Below, in pieces: positions 27,230 through 36,223 of a stretch of 64,000 nucleotides of DNA (its first letter is position 1; each line of letters begins with the position of its first letter). The DNA is from Streptomyces sp. SID13726. Its GTDB lineage: Bacteria > Actinomycetota > Actinomycetes > Streptomycetales > Streptomycetaceae. The notes under the pieces are model-generated. The model was not told the origin of the DNA and did not search any database. It was given only the letters and a program-made list of their open reading frames with translations. Made by a program: the position numbers and the translations under genes. The stretch spans positions 1 to 64,000 of the forward strand of contig NZ_JAAGLY010000030.1 of the NCBI RefSeq assembly GCF_010548375.1, in the 5' to 3' direction.

Positions 27230-28059
27230 GAGCGCCCGCGGCCCGTAACGTCCCCGCGCTCCTCCAGGCGCTGCGCGAGGAGGAGTTCACCGGGACGGTC
27301 CGGGTCTCCGGGGCACCCGGCGGAACGATCCACCTCCGGGACGGCCTGGTCGGCGCGATCGAGACACCCGGCGCGCCGACGGCCACCTCGGCCCTCCTCA
27401 CCACCGGCCGCATCGACGACGAGGCGTGGCTGACGGCCTGCGCCACCGAACCCGACGCCGACCGGCTGGGCGGACATCTGGTGTCGGCCGGGCTGATCGG
27501 CGCGGCGGAGCTCCAGATCGTCTGCACGGCGGCCGTCTTCGACGGCGCCTTCGCCATGGCGCTCAGCGCGCCGGGCGGTTGGGAGACGGGCGAGCGGGAG
27601 CCCGCGCTGGTGGCGGCCGGCGTGGAACCGCGGTCGCTGACCGAGGAGATCGCCCGGCGGACCGGGGTGCTCGGCCGTGGCCGGGCGGGCAGCTCGGTGG
27701 GCGAACTGGCCCGTGCCAGGCCGGAGTCGGTGGCGGAACTCGGGCCCGGCGCGTGGCTGTCGTCGCGGCTCCAGGAGCTGCTCGGGAGCGTCAACGGCCG
27801 TCGTACGCCACGGGATCTCGCCTTCGCGCTCGGACGGGGGCTCTACGCCGTGATGCTGGACCTCAAGCGTCTGGAGACGCTGGGACTGATCCGGTGGGAG
27901 GGCAGGACCGCCCCCGGTGAACGGCCCAGCACCGCGCCCCGGGTGACACCTGGCCCCTCCGCCGACCCCGGGCCCGCCCCGCCCGGCGGCGGCCCGCTGC
28001 CCAAGCGCCGGCCCGGCAGATCCGCTGCACGGGATCGCGGAGAGAGGGGCGACCGGTGA
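27226..28059 (+). CDS. DUF4388 (PATAN-like) domain protein
   Basis: A 277-residue protein. The first 60 residues match the DUF4388/PATAN pattern (EEFTGTVRVSG, GTIHLRDGLVGAIETPG), a domain common in gliding, pilus and two-component systems. The middle is helical and ends in a winged-helix-like segment (about 175-220: LAFALGRGLYAVMLDLKRLETLGLI). The last 50 residues are Pro/Gly/Arg-rich. It is coupled to the genes on both sides by 4-bp overlaps. DUF4388 next to Roadblock proteins suggests a signalling scaffold; the activity is unknown. Confidence 0.75.
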   Translation: MRAPAARNVPALLQALREEEFTGTVRVSGAPGGTIHLRDGLVGAIETPGAPTATSALLTTGRIDDEAWLTACATEPDADRLGGHLVSAGLIGAAELQIVCTAAVFDGAFAMALSAPGGWETGEREPALVAAGVEPRSLTEEIARRTGVLGRGRAGSSVGELARARPESVAELGPGAWLSSRLQELLGSVNGRRTPRDLAFALGRGLYAVMLDLKRLETLGLIRWEGRTAPGERPSTAPRVTPGPSADPGPAPPGGGPLPKRRPGRSAARDRGERGDR

Positions 28060-28390
28060 GCCGAAGACCCGAAAAGCCCACGGGGCAGAAGCCCTTAGGC
28101 ACCACAGGAAACGCGAGAACCAAAGACACCTCAGGCACCAAAGACACCTCAGCCACCTCCGGACCCAGCCGCCCCGCCCCCTCCTCCGCACCCCCCGCCC
28201 TCCCCATCCGCGGAGCCGTCCCCTCCGATTCGTCCCCGCCCTTCGCGTATCCCACCCCCACACCCGAGGAACTGGCCGCGGACCAGCCCTCCGTCGAGAC
28301 GTTGCGTCGCGTCCGGCAGGGGTTGCGGGCGCTTCCCGACAGCAGAAGTCCGACCGAACCGCCGACGTCCGGACCAAGGAGCACGTGTCC

Positions 28391-28394
<4 letters not shown>
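28056..28394 (+). CDS. Hypothetical Ser/Thr/Pro-rich protein with TTA codon
   Basis: A 112-residue protein of low complexity: residues 1-55 are Lys/Thr/Ser/Pro-rich with a repeated T-K-D-T-S unit, and residues 65-95 form one possible helix (PTPEELAADQPSVETLRRVR). Its codon 14 (28095-28097) is TTA, the rarest Streptomyces codon, so translation should require the bldA tRNA. Third-position usage in its first 120 bp is much less GC-rich than in its neighbours. It overlaps both neighbours by 4 bp. Function unknown. Confidence 0.6.
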
Positions 28395-28823
<429 letters not shown>

Positions 28824-28976
28824 ACGGACACGCGCAGGAACGTTCGGTCGATGGTCACTCGATCGGGCTAATCCGGAGCCCGTGGGCTCGTCGATTCCCC
28901 GATATGCGGTCCACGCGCCCCACCCCTGGTCCTAGGCTCCGGAGCCGGAACAGGCGCGGCCGGGGAGGACGTTGGC

Positions 28977-30320
28977 GTGGAGGCGGTACCGGCACGGGCG
29001 CGCGCGTACGTCGCCGGCGTGGCCCTCGTCGCCCTGGTCTGTCTGCTGCCGCTGCCGGGCATCCGCGCCCCCTGGTGGGCCGTCGCCCTGCTCGCCGCCC
29101 TGTACGCCGGATGCGAGCGGATCGCCGCCCGCTGGCGCCTCGCCGGCACCTTCCACCCCGTCCTGCTGGCCGGCGCCTTCCTCCTCCCGCCGCCCGCCGC
29201 CGCCCTCGTGGCGCTGCCGGGGGCGCTGCTGTCCCGCGTCGACCACGGACCCCGGCTGCTGCGCCGGGTCTGGCGCGCCGCACAGCTCGCCGTCGGCGTC
29301 TGGGTCGCTGCCCGCGTCCACTGGGCGATGGGAGGCCGGAACGCGGTCGTGGCCTCCGACTTCCCCTACGCCCTGGTCCCGGCCGGCGTCGCGGTGCTCG
29401 CGTTCTGCCTGCTGCTGAGCCTGCTGGACGGCGGCATCCTGGCGCTGGCCGAGCGGATTCCCGTACGGCGGGCCTGGCGCGGTCTCTTTCTCCGCTCCCT
29501 CGCCCCCGTCGCCGTACACGGACTGGCCGGGCTGATGATGGCCGTGCTGTGGCGCAGTCCCTACGGCCCCGGCGCCGCGTTGCTCGTGCTGTTGCCGATG
29601 TGCGTGTCGTGGTGGGTGTTCGCGCAGTACCACCGGGAGCGGGCCGCGCATCAGGCCACCATCCGCGCTCTCGTGCAGGCCGTCGACATCAAGGACGAGT
29701 ACACGCGCGGGCACAGCGAGCGGGTCGGGCAGGCGTCGATGATGATCGCGCGGGAGCTCGGCATGGACGACACCAGGACCGAGGTGCTGCGGTTCGCCGG
29801 GATCCTGCACGACGTGGGCAAGCTCGGGGTGCCGACGCGGCTGCTCAGGAAGGACGGGCCATTGACGCCCGAGGAGCGCCGGATCATCGAGCTGCACCCG
29901 GAGTACGGGCACGAGATGGTGCGGGGCATCTCCTTCCTCGGGGAGGCCAGGGCCGCCGTGCTCCACCACCATGAGCGGCTGGACGGGAGCGGGTATCCGT
30001 ACGGGCTGCTGGGGGCGCAGATCCCGGAGTCCGCGCGAGTGGTGGCCGTCGCCGACGCCTTCGACGCGATGACGTCCACCCGCTCCTACCGGCGGGCCCG
30101 ACCGGTGGGTGCCGCGCTGGAGGAGCTGGAGCGGTGTGCGGGCAGCCAGTTCGACCCACGGATGGTGACGGCCCTGGTCCGGGCGCTGTCCCGGCATGGC
30201 TGGCATCCGGCGGTCACGGCGGACGAGACGGAGGAGACGGGCGAGGCGGACGGGACCGGTGAGGCCGATCTCCCCCGGCCCCGGCCGGGAGTCGTGGGGC
30301 GGCCGGGAGCGCGGCGGTGA
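28977..30320 (+). CDS. Membrane HD-GYP domain protein (predicted c-di-GMP phosphodiesterase)
   Basis: A 447-residue protein. The N-terminal 215 residues hold about six to seven transmembrane helices; the cytoplasmic HD-GYP domain follows, with RGHSERV, ILHDVGKLGVP, HPEYGHEM, the HHHERLDGSGYP signature and DAFDAMTSTRSY. All catalytic metal ligands are present. HD-GYP proteins hydrolyse cyclic di-GMP (or cGAMP). The tail after residue 405 is Glu/Thr/Gly-rich. A GTG start follows GGGGAGG. It overlaps the next HD gene by 4 bp. Confidence 0.92.
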   Translation: MEAVPARARAYVAGVALVALVCLLPLPGIRAPWWAVALLAALYAGCERIAARWRLAGTFHPVLLAGAFLLPPPAAALVALPGALLSRVDHGPRLLRRVWRAAQLAVGVWVAARVHWAMGGRNAVVASDFPYALVPAGVAVLAFCLLLSLLDGGILALAERIPVRRAWRGLFLRSLAPVAVHGLAGLMMAVLWRSPYGPGAALLVLLPMCVSWWVFAQYHRERAAHQATIRALVQAVDIKDEYTRGHSERVGQASMMIARELGMDDTRTEVLRFAGILHDVGKLGVPTRLLRKDGPLTPEERRIIELHPEYGHEMVRGISFLGEARAAVLHHHERLDGSGYPYGLLGAQIPESARVVAVADAFDAMTSTRSYRRARPVGAALEELERCAGSQFDPRMVTALVRALSRHGWHPAVTADETEETGEADGTGEADLPRPRPGVVGRPGARR

Positions 30321-31666
30321 GCGCGGGGCCTCGACCTGTCCCCGGTGCGCCGGAGCCTGGGCCTCGGCCGGAACACGGGAGGCCCAAGCGGTCCCCGCGG
30401 CCGGAACCCCGTACGCCCAGGCGGGTTCCCCGGTCGCCCCTCCCGCTCACCCTCGTCCACGCCTCCGCCGCCCTCCTCGCCCTCGGCTGTCTCGCCGCCG
30501 TGCTCCGGACCGGGCTGGAGGAGCGCGGTACCGCTCTCGCGTTCGGGGTGCTGATCACCGTCGGTGAGCTCAACCGGCGCAGTGGCCCGCATGCCAGGGA
30601 GGCCGCGCCGCTCGGTGCCGCCGGGGCGCTGTCGTACGCGCTGCTCGGCGAGAACGCGGGTCAACCCACGCATCACGGCGTCGCCCAGGTCGTCGCCGTC
30701 GTGCTCGCCGCCTTTCTCGTCGGCTGCGTGCCGCACATCGCGCGCGGCCAGGGCCCCACCGCCGACCAGCTCGCCCGCCGTGTCCTGACCGTCGGGTTCG
30801 CGGCCGTGTGCTTCCAACCTCTCTACAACCAGGGGGCGTTCGCGCAGTGGCGCGGCCCCGCCTACGCCCTGCTGCTGCTCGCCCTGCTCTCGCTCACCGC
30901 GCTGTGCGACGCCGTGCTCGCCGCCGCGCTCGCGCACTCCCGGACCCGCTGGCCCTTCGGCCCGCTGCTCAGGGACGAGCTGCGGGCCCTGCTCGGCATC
31001 GGGTCCGCCGTGGTCGCCACCGGCGCGGTGATGGCGCTCGCGGTGGCCGTCGTAGGGCTGTGGGCGCTGCCGGTGTTCTCCGTGCCGCTGCTGCTCACCC
31101 AGCTCTCCGTGCGCCGGTACGCGGCCGTGCGCTCCACCTACCGGCAGACCATCGCCTCCCTCGCCCGGGCCACCGAGATCGCCGGGTACACCCCCGCCGG
31201 GCACGCCCGCAGGGTCGCCGCGCTCAGCCGCGAGGTCGGGCGCGACCTGGGCCTTTCCCGGCCCGAACTCACCGTCCTGGAGTACGCCGCCCTCATGCAC
31301 GACATCGGCCAGCTCAGCCTCGTCGACCCGGTGCCCGCGGGTGCCACCGCGGGTCTGCCCGTCGCCGAACAGCGCCGGATCGCCCTGCTCGGTGGGGCCG
31401 TCGTACGGCAGACGGGGGTGGACGCGGCCGTCGCCGTGGTCGTGGAGCGGCAGGCGGACCCCTTCCGGGAGCAGCCGCTCGCCGCGCGGATCGTGCGGGC
31501 GGTGAACGCGTACGAGGAGAAGGCGCGCGACGCCGGGCCCGGCGGGCCGCTGACCGCGCTCGAGGAGCTGCGCCTGGCCACCGCGGGGGACTACGCTCCG
31601 GAGGTCGTGGAGGCGCTGGCCAGAGTGCTGTCAAGAGACTGTCTGACCTCGCCCATGGGTGGGTAA
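30317..31666 (+). CDS. Membrane protein with degenerate HD domain
   Basis: A 449-residue partner of the preceding HD-GYP protein with the same plan: several membrane helices (about residues 45-265), then an HD domain. It keeps the helix GHARRVAALSREVG and the HD pair (MHDIGQLS), but the region equivalent to HHxxxxGxGYP is replaced (VVVERQADPF), so a full HD-GYP active site is absent. It may be a regulatory subunit or hydrolyse something else. The GTG start is inside the upstream stop (GTGA). Confidence 0.85.
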   Translation: MSAGPRPVPGAPEPGPRPEHGRPKRSPRPEPRTPRRVPRSPLPLTLVHASAALLALGCLAAVLRTGLEERGTALAFGVLITVGELNRRSGPHAREAAPLGAAGALSYALLGENAGQPTHHGVAQVVAVVLAAFLVGCVPHIARGQGPTADQLARRVLTVGFAAVCFQPLYNQGAFAQWRGPAYALLLLALLSLTALCDAVLAAALAHSRTRWPFGPLLRDELRALLGIGSAVVATGAVMALAVAVVGLWALPVFSVPLLLTQLSVRRYAAVRSTYRQTIASLARATEIAGYTPAGHARRVAALSREVGRDLGLSRPELTVLEYAALMHDIGQLSLVDPVPAGATAGLPVAEQRRIALLGGAVVRQTGVDAAVAVVVERQADPFREQPLAARIVRAVNAYEEKARDAGPGGPLTALEELRLATAGDYAPEVVEALARVLSRDCLTSPMGG

Positions 31667-31770
31667 CCCATGGGTAATGAGCGCCCTTCCGACCACACGT
31701 GGTTGGATGCGAGAGAGAGGGTGTCCGGGGGCACAGCCAGCCCACTCGACGGAACTGGCAGGCGGGAATC

Positions 31771-32751
31771 GTGAGGATCTTCGGCAAGGGACGGCACCGG
31801 CCCTCCGCCTCCTGGCGGCAGGCCACGGACCGCGCGTTCACCCTGATCGGCGACGGTCGCTACGAGGACGCGGGCGCGTTGCTGACACGTGCCGCGGACC
31901 TGGAGCCGTGGCTGTCCGAGTCCTGGTTCAACCTCGCCCTCCTGCACAAGTTCCGGCACGACTGGGAGCAGGCGCGGGCCGCGGGCCTGCGTGCCGTCGC
32001 GCTGCTCGACCGGGAGACCGGGGCGCCCGACTGGTGGAACGTCGGCATCGCCGCGACCGCGCTCCAGGACTGGCCGCTCGCCCGGCGGGCCTGGCAGGCG
32101 TACGGGCTGCGGGTGCCGGGCGGCGCCACCGCCTCGGGCGAGCCGCTGGGGATGGACCTGGGCAGCGCGGCCGTACGGCTGTCTCCCGAGGGCGAGGCCG
32201 AGGTGGTCTGGGGGCGGCGGCTGGACCCCGCCCGCATCGAGGTGCTGTCGATCCCGCTGCCGTCCTCGGGGCGGCGCTGGGGCGAGGTCGTACTGCACGA
32301 CGGGGTGCCGCACGGCGAGCGGACCACGGCGTCCGGGCACGCGTACCCCGTCTTCGACGAGATCGAGCTGTGGGCGCCCTCGCCGGTGCCGACGTGGGTG
32401 GTGCTGCTGGAAGCCGCCACCGAGGCGGACCGGGACGCGCTGGAGCAGTTGGCGGCGGACGCCGGGTTCGCGGCGGAGGACTGGTCGTCGTCGGTACGGC
32501 TGCTGTGCCGGATGTGTTCCGAGTCGCGGATGCCGTCCGACGAGGGCGACGGGGAGCATCTCGATCCGCACGACCACAGTGAGCCGGGACACCCGGGCCC
32601 GCTGGGGCACCGGACCGACGGTCAGCTGTGGGTGCCGGAGCGGGAGTGCGGGGTGGCTGCGCCTGCCTCGCTGGTCCGGGGACTGCTGGACGGGTGGGTG
32701 GCGGACAGCCCGGACTCCAGGGACTGGCGGGATCTCGAAGAGGTCTGCTGA
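31771..32751 (+). CDS. TPR-containing protein
   Basis: A 326-residue soluble protein. Residues 15-100 contain two or three TPR-like helix pairs (AFTLIGDGRYEDAGALLTRA, WFNLALLHKFRHDWEQARAAGLRA). The rest is a mixed alpha/beta region with a CRMCSESRMP motif and a His/Asp-rich stretch (HLDPHDHSEPGHPGP) that may bind a metal. The GTG at 31771 follows GGCGGGA. Function unknown. Confidence 0.8.
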   Translation: MRIFGKGRHRPSASWRQATDRAFTLIGDGRYEDAGALLTRAADLEPWLSESWFNLALLHKFRHDWEQARAAGLRAVALLDRETGAPDWWNVGIAATALQDWPLARRAWQAYGLRVPGGATASGEPLGMDLGSAAVRLSPEGEAEVVWGRRLDPARIEVLSIPLPSSGRRWGEVVLHDGVPHGERTTASGHAYPVFDEIELWAPSPVPTWVVLLEAATEADRDALEQLAADAGFAAEDWSSSVRLLCRMCSESRMPSDEGDGEHLDPHDHSEPGHPGPLGHRTDGQLWVPERECGVAAPASLVRGLLDGWVADSPDSRDWRDLEEVC

Positions 32752-32826
32752 ACATTCGCCGTAGGCTGTAGCAGCGTCACACCCCCCTTTGGTTCTTTTG
32801 TTTGTGCAGGAAGGCATCCGTAGGTC

Positions 32827-33477
32827 ATGGCCCAGCAGGACACCGATCAGCAGCACGCGGGCGTGCTCCCCGTCGACGACGAGGGGTTCGTCGTCGACAT
32901 CGAGGAGACCGAGGAGCGGGAGAACGCCTGGCGTGAGCGCGGCACCTCGCGGCCCATCACCGTCGTCGGGAACCCCGTACTGCACAAGGAGTGCAAGGAC
33001 GTCACCGAGTTCGGTGCGGAGCTGGACCAGCTGGTCGCGGACATGTTCGCCTCGCAGCGCACCGCCGAGGGCGTGGGTCTCGCCGCCAACCAGATCGGTG
33101 TCGACCTGAAGGTCTTCGTCTACGACTGCCAGGACGACGAGGGCCGTCGGCACGTGGGTGTCGTCTGCAACCCGAAGCTCGTGGACCTGCCCGCCGACCG
33201 GCGCCAGCTGGACGAGAGCAACGAGGGCTGTCTGTCGGTGCCCACCGCGTACGCCCCGCTCGCCCGCCCGGACTACGCCGAGGTGACCGGCCAGGACGAG
33301 AAGGGCAACCCGGTCAAGGTCCGCGGCACCGGCTACTTCGCCCGGTGTTTGCAGCACGAGACCGACCATCTCTACGGCTACCTGTACATCGACCGGCTCT
33401 CCAAGCGCGAACGCAAGGACGCGCTGCGGCAGATGGCCGAGAACGAGCCTCGCTACCCCGTGGTCGCCAACGACTGA
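32827..33477 (+). CDS. def: Peptide deformylase
   Basis: A 216-residue enzyme that removes the formyl group from nascent proteins. The three family motifs are present: GVGLAANQIGV, EGCLSVP (Cys ligand) and QHETDH (HExxH). The N-terminal 40-residue acidic extension is typical of long actinobacterial forms. Confidence 0.96.
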   Translation: MAQQDTDQQHAGVLPVDDEGFVVDIEETEERENAWRERGTSRPITVVGNPVLHKECKDVTEFGAELDQLVADMFASQRTAEGVGLAANQIGVDLKVFVYDCQDDEGRRHVGVVCNPKLVDLPADRRQLDESNEGCLSVPTAYAPLARPDYAEVTGQDEKGNPVKVRGTGYFARCLQHETDHLYGYLYIDRLSKRERKDALRQMAENEPRYPVVAND

Positions 33478-33498
33478 CGTCGCACCGCCCACCTCCGC

Positions 33499-33538
33499 AC
33501 GGCGCCTGTCCGGGAATCACTCCCCGAACAGGCGCCGT
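33499..33538 (+). terminator. Terminator after def
   Basis: An 11-bp perfect inverted repeat ACGGCGCCTGT and its complement, with a shorter nested pairing, starts 22 bp beyond the def stop. Confidence 0.85.
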
Positions 33539-33757
33539 TCGCATGTGCGTCGCACGTTCGATCGGATGTGCTCATGTAGTGATCCGATTCCGGTCACGCA
33601 AGGGGAGAATCTAGGCACCATGGGGTAGTGAATGGAGCAAATCCGTTCCCAGAACGGTCAGTTGTGGTGCTGAATGGGAAGTGCGGGGATACGCAACGGC
33701 GCACGCCCGGTTCAGCGGGAGGGCGTGCGTCAACTGGCGGCTGGAAGGGGTTTGTTC

Positions 33758-34852
33758 GTGCCTGCTTTTTCACACAGCATCACGTCGTCGTCGCCGTTGC
33801 CGTCGGCGATCGCGGTTCCACCGTCGCTCTCTCTCCCGGTGATCGAGGCAGCGTTTCCCAGGCAACTGCACCCGTATTGGCCCAGGCTCCAGGAGAAGAC
33901 CCGGACCTGGCTCCTGGAAAAGCGGCTCATGCCGGCGGACAAGGTGGCGGAATATGCCGACGGACTGTGCTATACGGACTTGATGGCGGGGTACTACCTC
34001 GGCGCACCCGACGAGGTCCTCCAGGCGATAGCGGACTACAGCGCGTGGTTCTTCGTCTGGGACGACCGGCACGACCGCGACATCGTCCACCGCCGTCCCG
34101 CCGCCTGGCGGCGGCTCAGGTTCCGCTTGCACGCGGCGCTCGACTCCCCCCGGGAGCATCTGCACCACGAGGACGCGCTGGTCGCCGCGTTCGCGGACAG
34201 CGTGCTGCGGCTGTACTCGTTCCTGCCGCGGACCTGGAACCTCCGGTTCGCCCGGCACTTCCACCAGGTGATCGAGGCGTACGACCAGGAATTCCGCAAT
34301 CGCACCGCGGGAGTCATTCCCACGGTCGAGGAATATCTGGCACTGCGCCGGCTCACCTTCGCGCACTGGATCTGGACGGATCTGCTGGAACTGACCGCCG
34401 GCTGTGAACTCCCGGACCGGATAAGGAAGGAACCCGCATATCGCAGGGCGGCTCTGCTGAGTCAGGAATTCGCCGCCTGGTACAACGACCTGTGCTCGCT
34501 GCCCAAGGAAATCGCGGGCGACGAGGTCCACAATCTCGGACTCAGCCTCATCAAACACAAGGGGCTGACCCTGGAGGAGTCGATCCGGGAATTACGGCGC
34601 GTGGTCGTGAAGTGTGTGGACGCCTTTCTGATCGCCGAGGCGGAAGCCCTCCGATTCGCCGAGGGGCTCGACGACGGCACCGCGCGCGGAAAGGAACTGA
34701 AGTCCGCCGTCAGGTCCTGCGTCGGCAATATGCGCAACTGGTTCAGCACCGTCTACTGGTTTCACCACGAGTCCGGCCGCTACATGGTCGACAGCTGGGA
34801 CGACCGGTCCACGCCCCCGTACGTCAACAACGAAGCGGCAGGTGAGAAATGA
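33758..34852 (+). CDS. eizA: Epi-isozizaene synthase (sesquiterpene cyclase)
   Basis: A 364-residue class I terpene cyclase that matches what I recall of Streptomyces coelicolor EizA over almost its whole length. It would cyclise farnesyl diphosphate to epi-isozizaene, the precursor of albaflavenone. The metal motifs are DDRHD at 102-106 and NDLCSLPKE at 243-251, exactly the variants known for this enzyme. The N-terminal 20 residues are variable. The GTG at 33758 follows GGAAGGGG. Codon 279 (34592-34594) is TTA, so bldA control is predicted. The stop overlaps the P450 gene (ATGA). Confidence 0.95.
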   Translation: MPAFSHSITSSSPLPSAIAVPPSLSLPVIEAAFPRQLHPYWPRLQEKTRTWLLEKRLMPADKVAEYADGLCYTDLMAGYYLGAPDEVLQAIADYSAWFFVWDDRHDRDIVHRRPAAWRRLRFRLHAALDSPREHLHHEDALVAAFADSVLRLYSFLPRTWNLRFARHFHQVIEAYDQEFRNRTAGVIPTVEEYLALRRLTFAHWIWTDLLELTAGCELPDRIRKEPAYRRAALLSQEFAAWYNDLCSLPKEIAGDEVHNLGLSLIKHKGLTLEESIRELRRVVVKCVDAFLIAEAEALRFAEGLDDGTARGKELKSAVRSCVGNMRNWFSTVYWFHHESGRYMVDSWDDRSTPPYVNNEAAGEK

Positions 34853-36222
34853 CCGTCGAATCCGTGAAACCCGAAGCCGCGGCGGCTCCCGAGTCGGGTG
34901 AGCCGCCGTTCGCGGGCGGACGGGTCCCCGTCCTCGGCCACGGCTGGCGGATGGTCCGCGATCCGCTGACCTTCATGTCCGGACTCAGGCGCCACGGCGA
35001 CGTCGTACGCCTCAGGATCGGCCCCAAGACCGTGTACGCGCCGACCACCCCGGAACTCACCGGCGCGGTGGCGCTCAACCCGGACTTCATCATCGCCGGG
35101 CCGCTGTGGGAGTCCCTGGAGGGGCTGGTCGGCAAGGAGGGCGTGGCCACCGCGAACGGCCCTCAGCACCGGCGCCAGCGGCGGGTCATCCAGCCCGCGT
35201 TCCGGCTCGACGCCATCCCGGCGTACGGGCCGATCATGGAGGAGGAGGCCCGCGCGCTCGCCGAGCGCTGGCAGCCGGGGGAGACCGTCGACTGCACCTC
35301 CGAGGCGTTCCGGGTCGCCGTGCGGGTGGCCGCCCGCTGTCTGCTGCGCGGGGACTTCATGGACGAGCGCGCCGAGCGGCTGTGCGTCGCGCTCGCCACC
35401 GTCTTCCGGGGCATGTACCGGCGGATGGTGATACCCGCGGGGCCGCTGTACCGGCTGCCCCTGCCGCCCAACCGTAAATTCAATCGGGCCCTGGCCGATT
35501 TGCATCTCCTCGTCGACGAGATCGTCGCCGAGCGCAGGGCATCCGGTCAAAAACCGGACGATTTGCTGACGGCATTGCTGGCCGCCCGGGACGAGAATGG
35601 CGAACCCATCGGGGAGCAGGAGATCCACGACCAGGTGGTCGCGATACTCACCCCGGGCAGCGAAACGGTCGCGGCCACCGTCATGTGGTTGCTTCAGGCT
35701 CTCGCCGAACACCCGGAACACGCGGACAAGGTGTGCGCGGAAGTCGAATCGGTCACCGGGGGTGGTCCCGTGGCATTCGAGGACGTCCGGTCGCTCACGC
35801 ATACGAACCGCGTGGTGATCGAGGTCATGCGTTTGCGGCCGGCCGTGTGGATATTGACGCGGCGGGCGATCCGCGACACGGAACTCGGTGGCTATCGCAT
35901 TCCGGCCGGGGCCGACATCGTCTACAGCCCGTATGCGATCCAGCGCGATCCGAAGTCGTACGACGACAGCCTGGAGTTCGATCCCGGGCGCTGGAGTCCG
36001 GAGCGGGCCGGGTCGGTGCCGAAACACGCCATGAGTCCGTTCAGCACCGGCAACCGCAAGTGCCCGAGCGACCACTTCTCTATGGCCCAGCTGACGCTGA
36101 TCACGGCGGAGCTGGCCCGGAAGTACCGCTTCGAGCAGGTGCCCGGGTCCAGGGACGAACCCAGGGTGGGGATCACGCTGAAGCCCCACCGGCTGCTGCT
36201 GAGGCCGGTGCCGAGGCGGTAG
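34849..36222 (+). CDS. CYP170A-type cytochrome P450 (albaflavenone synthase)
   Basis: A 457-residue P450. Seen: ExxR at 325-328 (EVMR), I-helix ILTPGSETVA at 266-275, and the heme loop FSTGNRKCPSDHF with Cys405. CPS in place of the usual C-x-G is the known CYP170A1 form. This enzyme oxidises epi-isozizaene at C5 in two steps to albaflavenone. CYP170A1 also has a second terpene synthase site that makes farnesene; the DDLLT element at 237-241, where that site lies, is present here. It is translationally coupled to eizA. Confidence 0.94.
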   Translation: MTVESVKPEAAAAPESGEPPFAGGRVPVLGHGWRMVRDPLTFMSGLRRHGDVVRLRIGPKTVYAPTTPELTGAVALNPDFIIAGPLWESLEGLVGKEGVATANGPQHRRQRRVIQPAFRLDAIPAYGPIMEEEARALAERWQPGETVDCTSEAFRVAVRVAARCLLRGDFMDERAERLCVALATVFRGMYRRMVIPAGPLYRLPLPPNRKFNRALADLHLLVDEIVAERRASGQKPDDLLTALLAARDENGEPIGEQEIHDQVVAILTPGSETVAATVMWLLQALAEHPEHADKVCAEVESVTGGGPVAFEDVRSLTHTNRVVIEVMRLRPAVWILTRRAIRDTELGGYRIPAGADIVYSPYAIQRDPKSYDDSLEFDPGRWSPERAGSVPKHAMSPFSTGNRKCPSDHFSMAQLTLITAELARKYRFEQVPGSRDEPRVGITLKPHRLLLRPVPRR

Positions 36223-36223
36223 C

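Noticed and set aside
33513..33539. A GGAAT-N19-GTT match resembling a SigR promoter
   Set aside because: It lies inside the stem of the def terminator, so the bases are explained by the hairpin.
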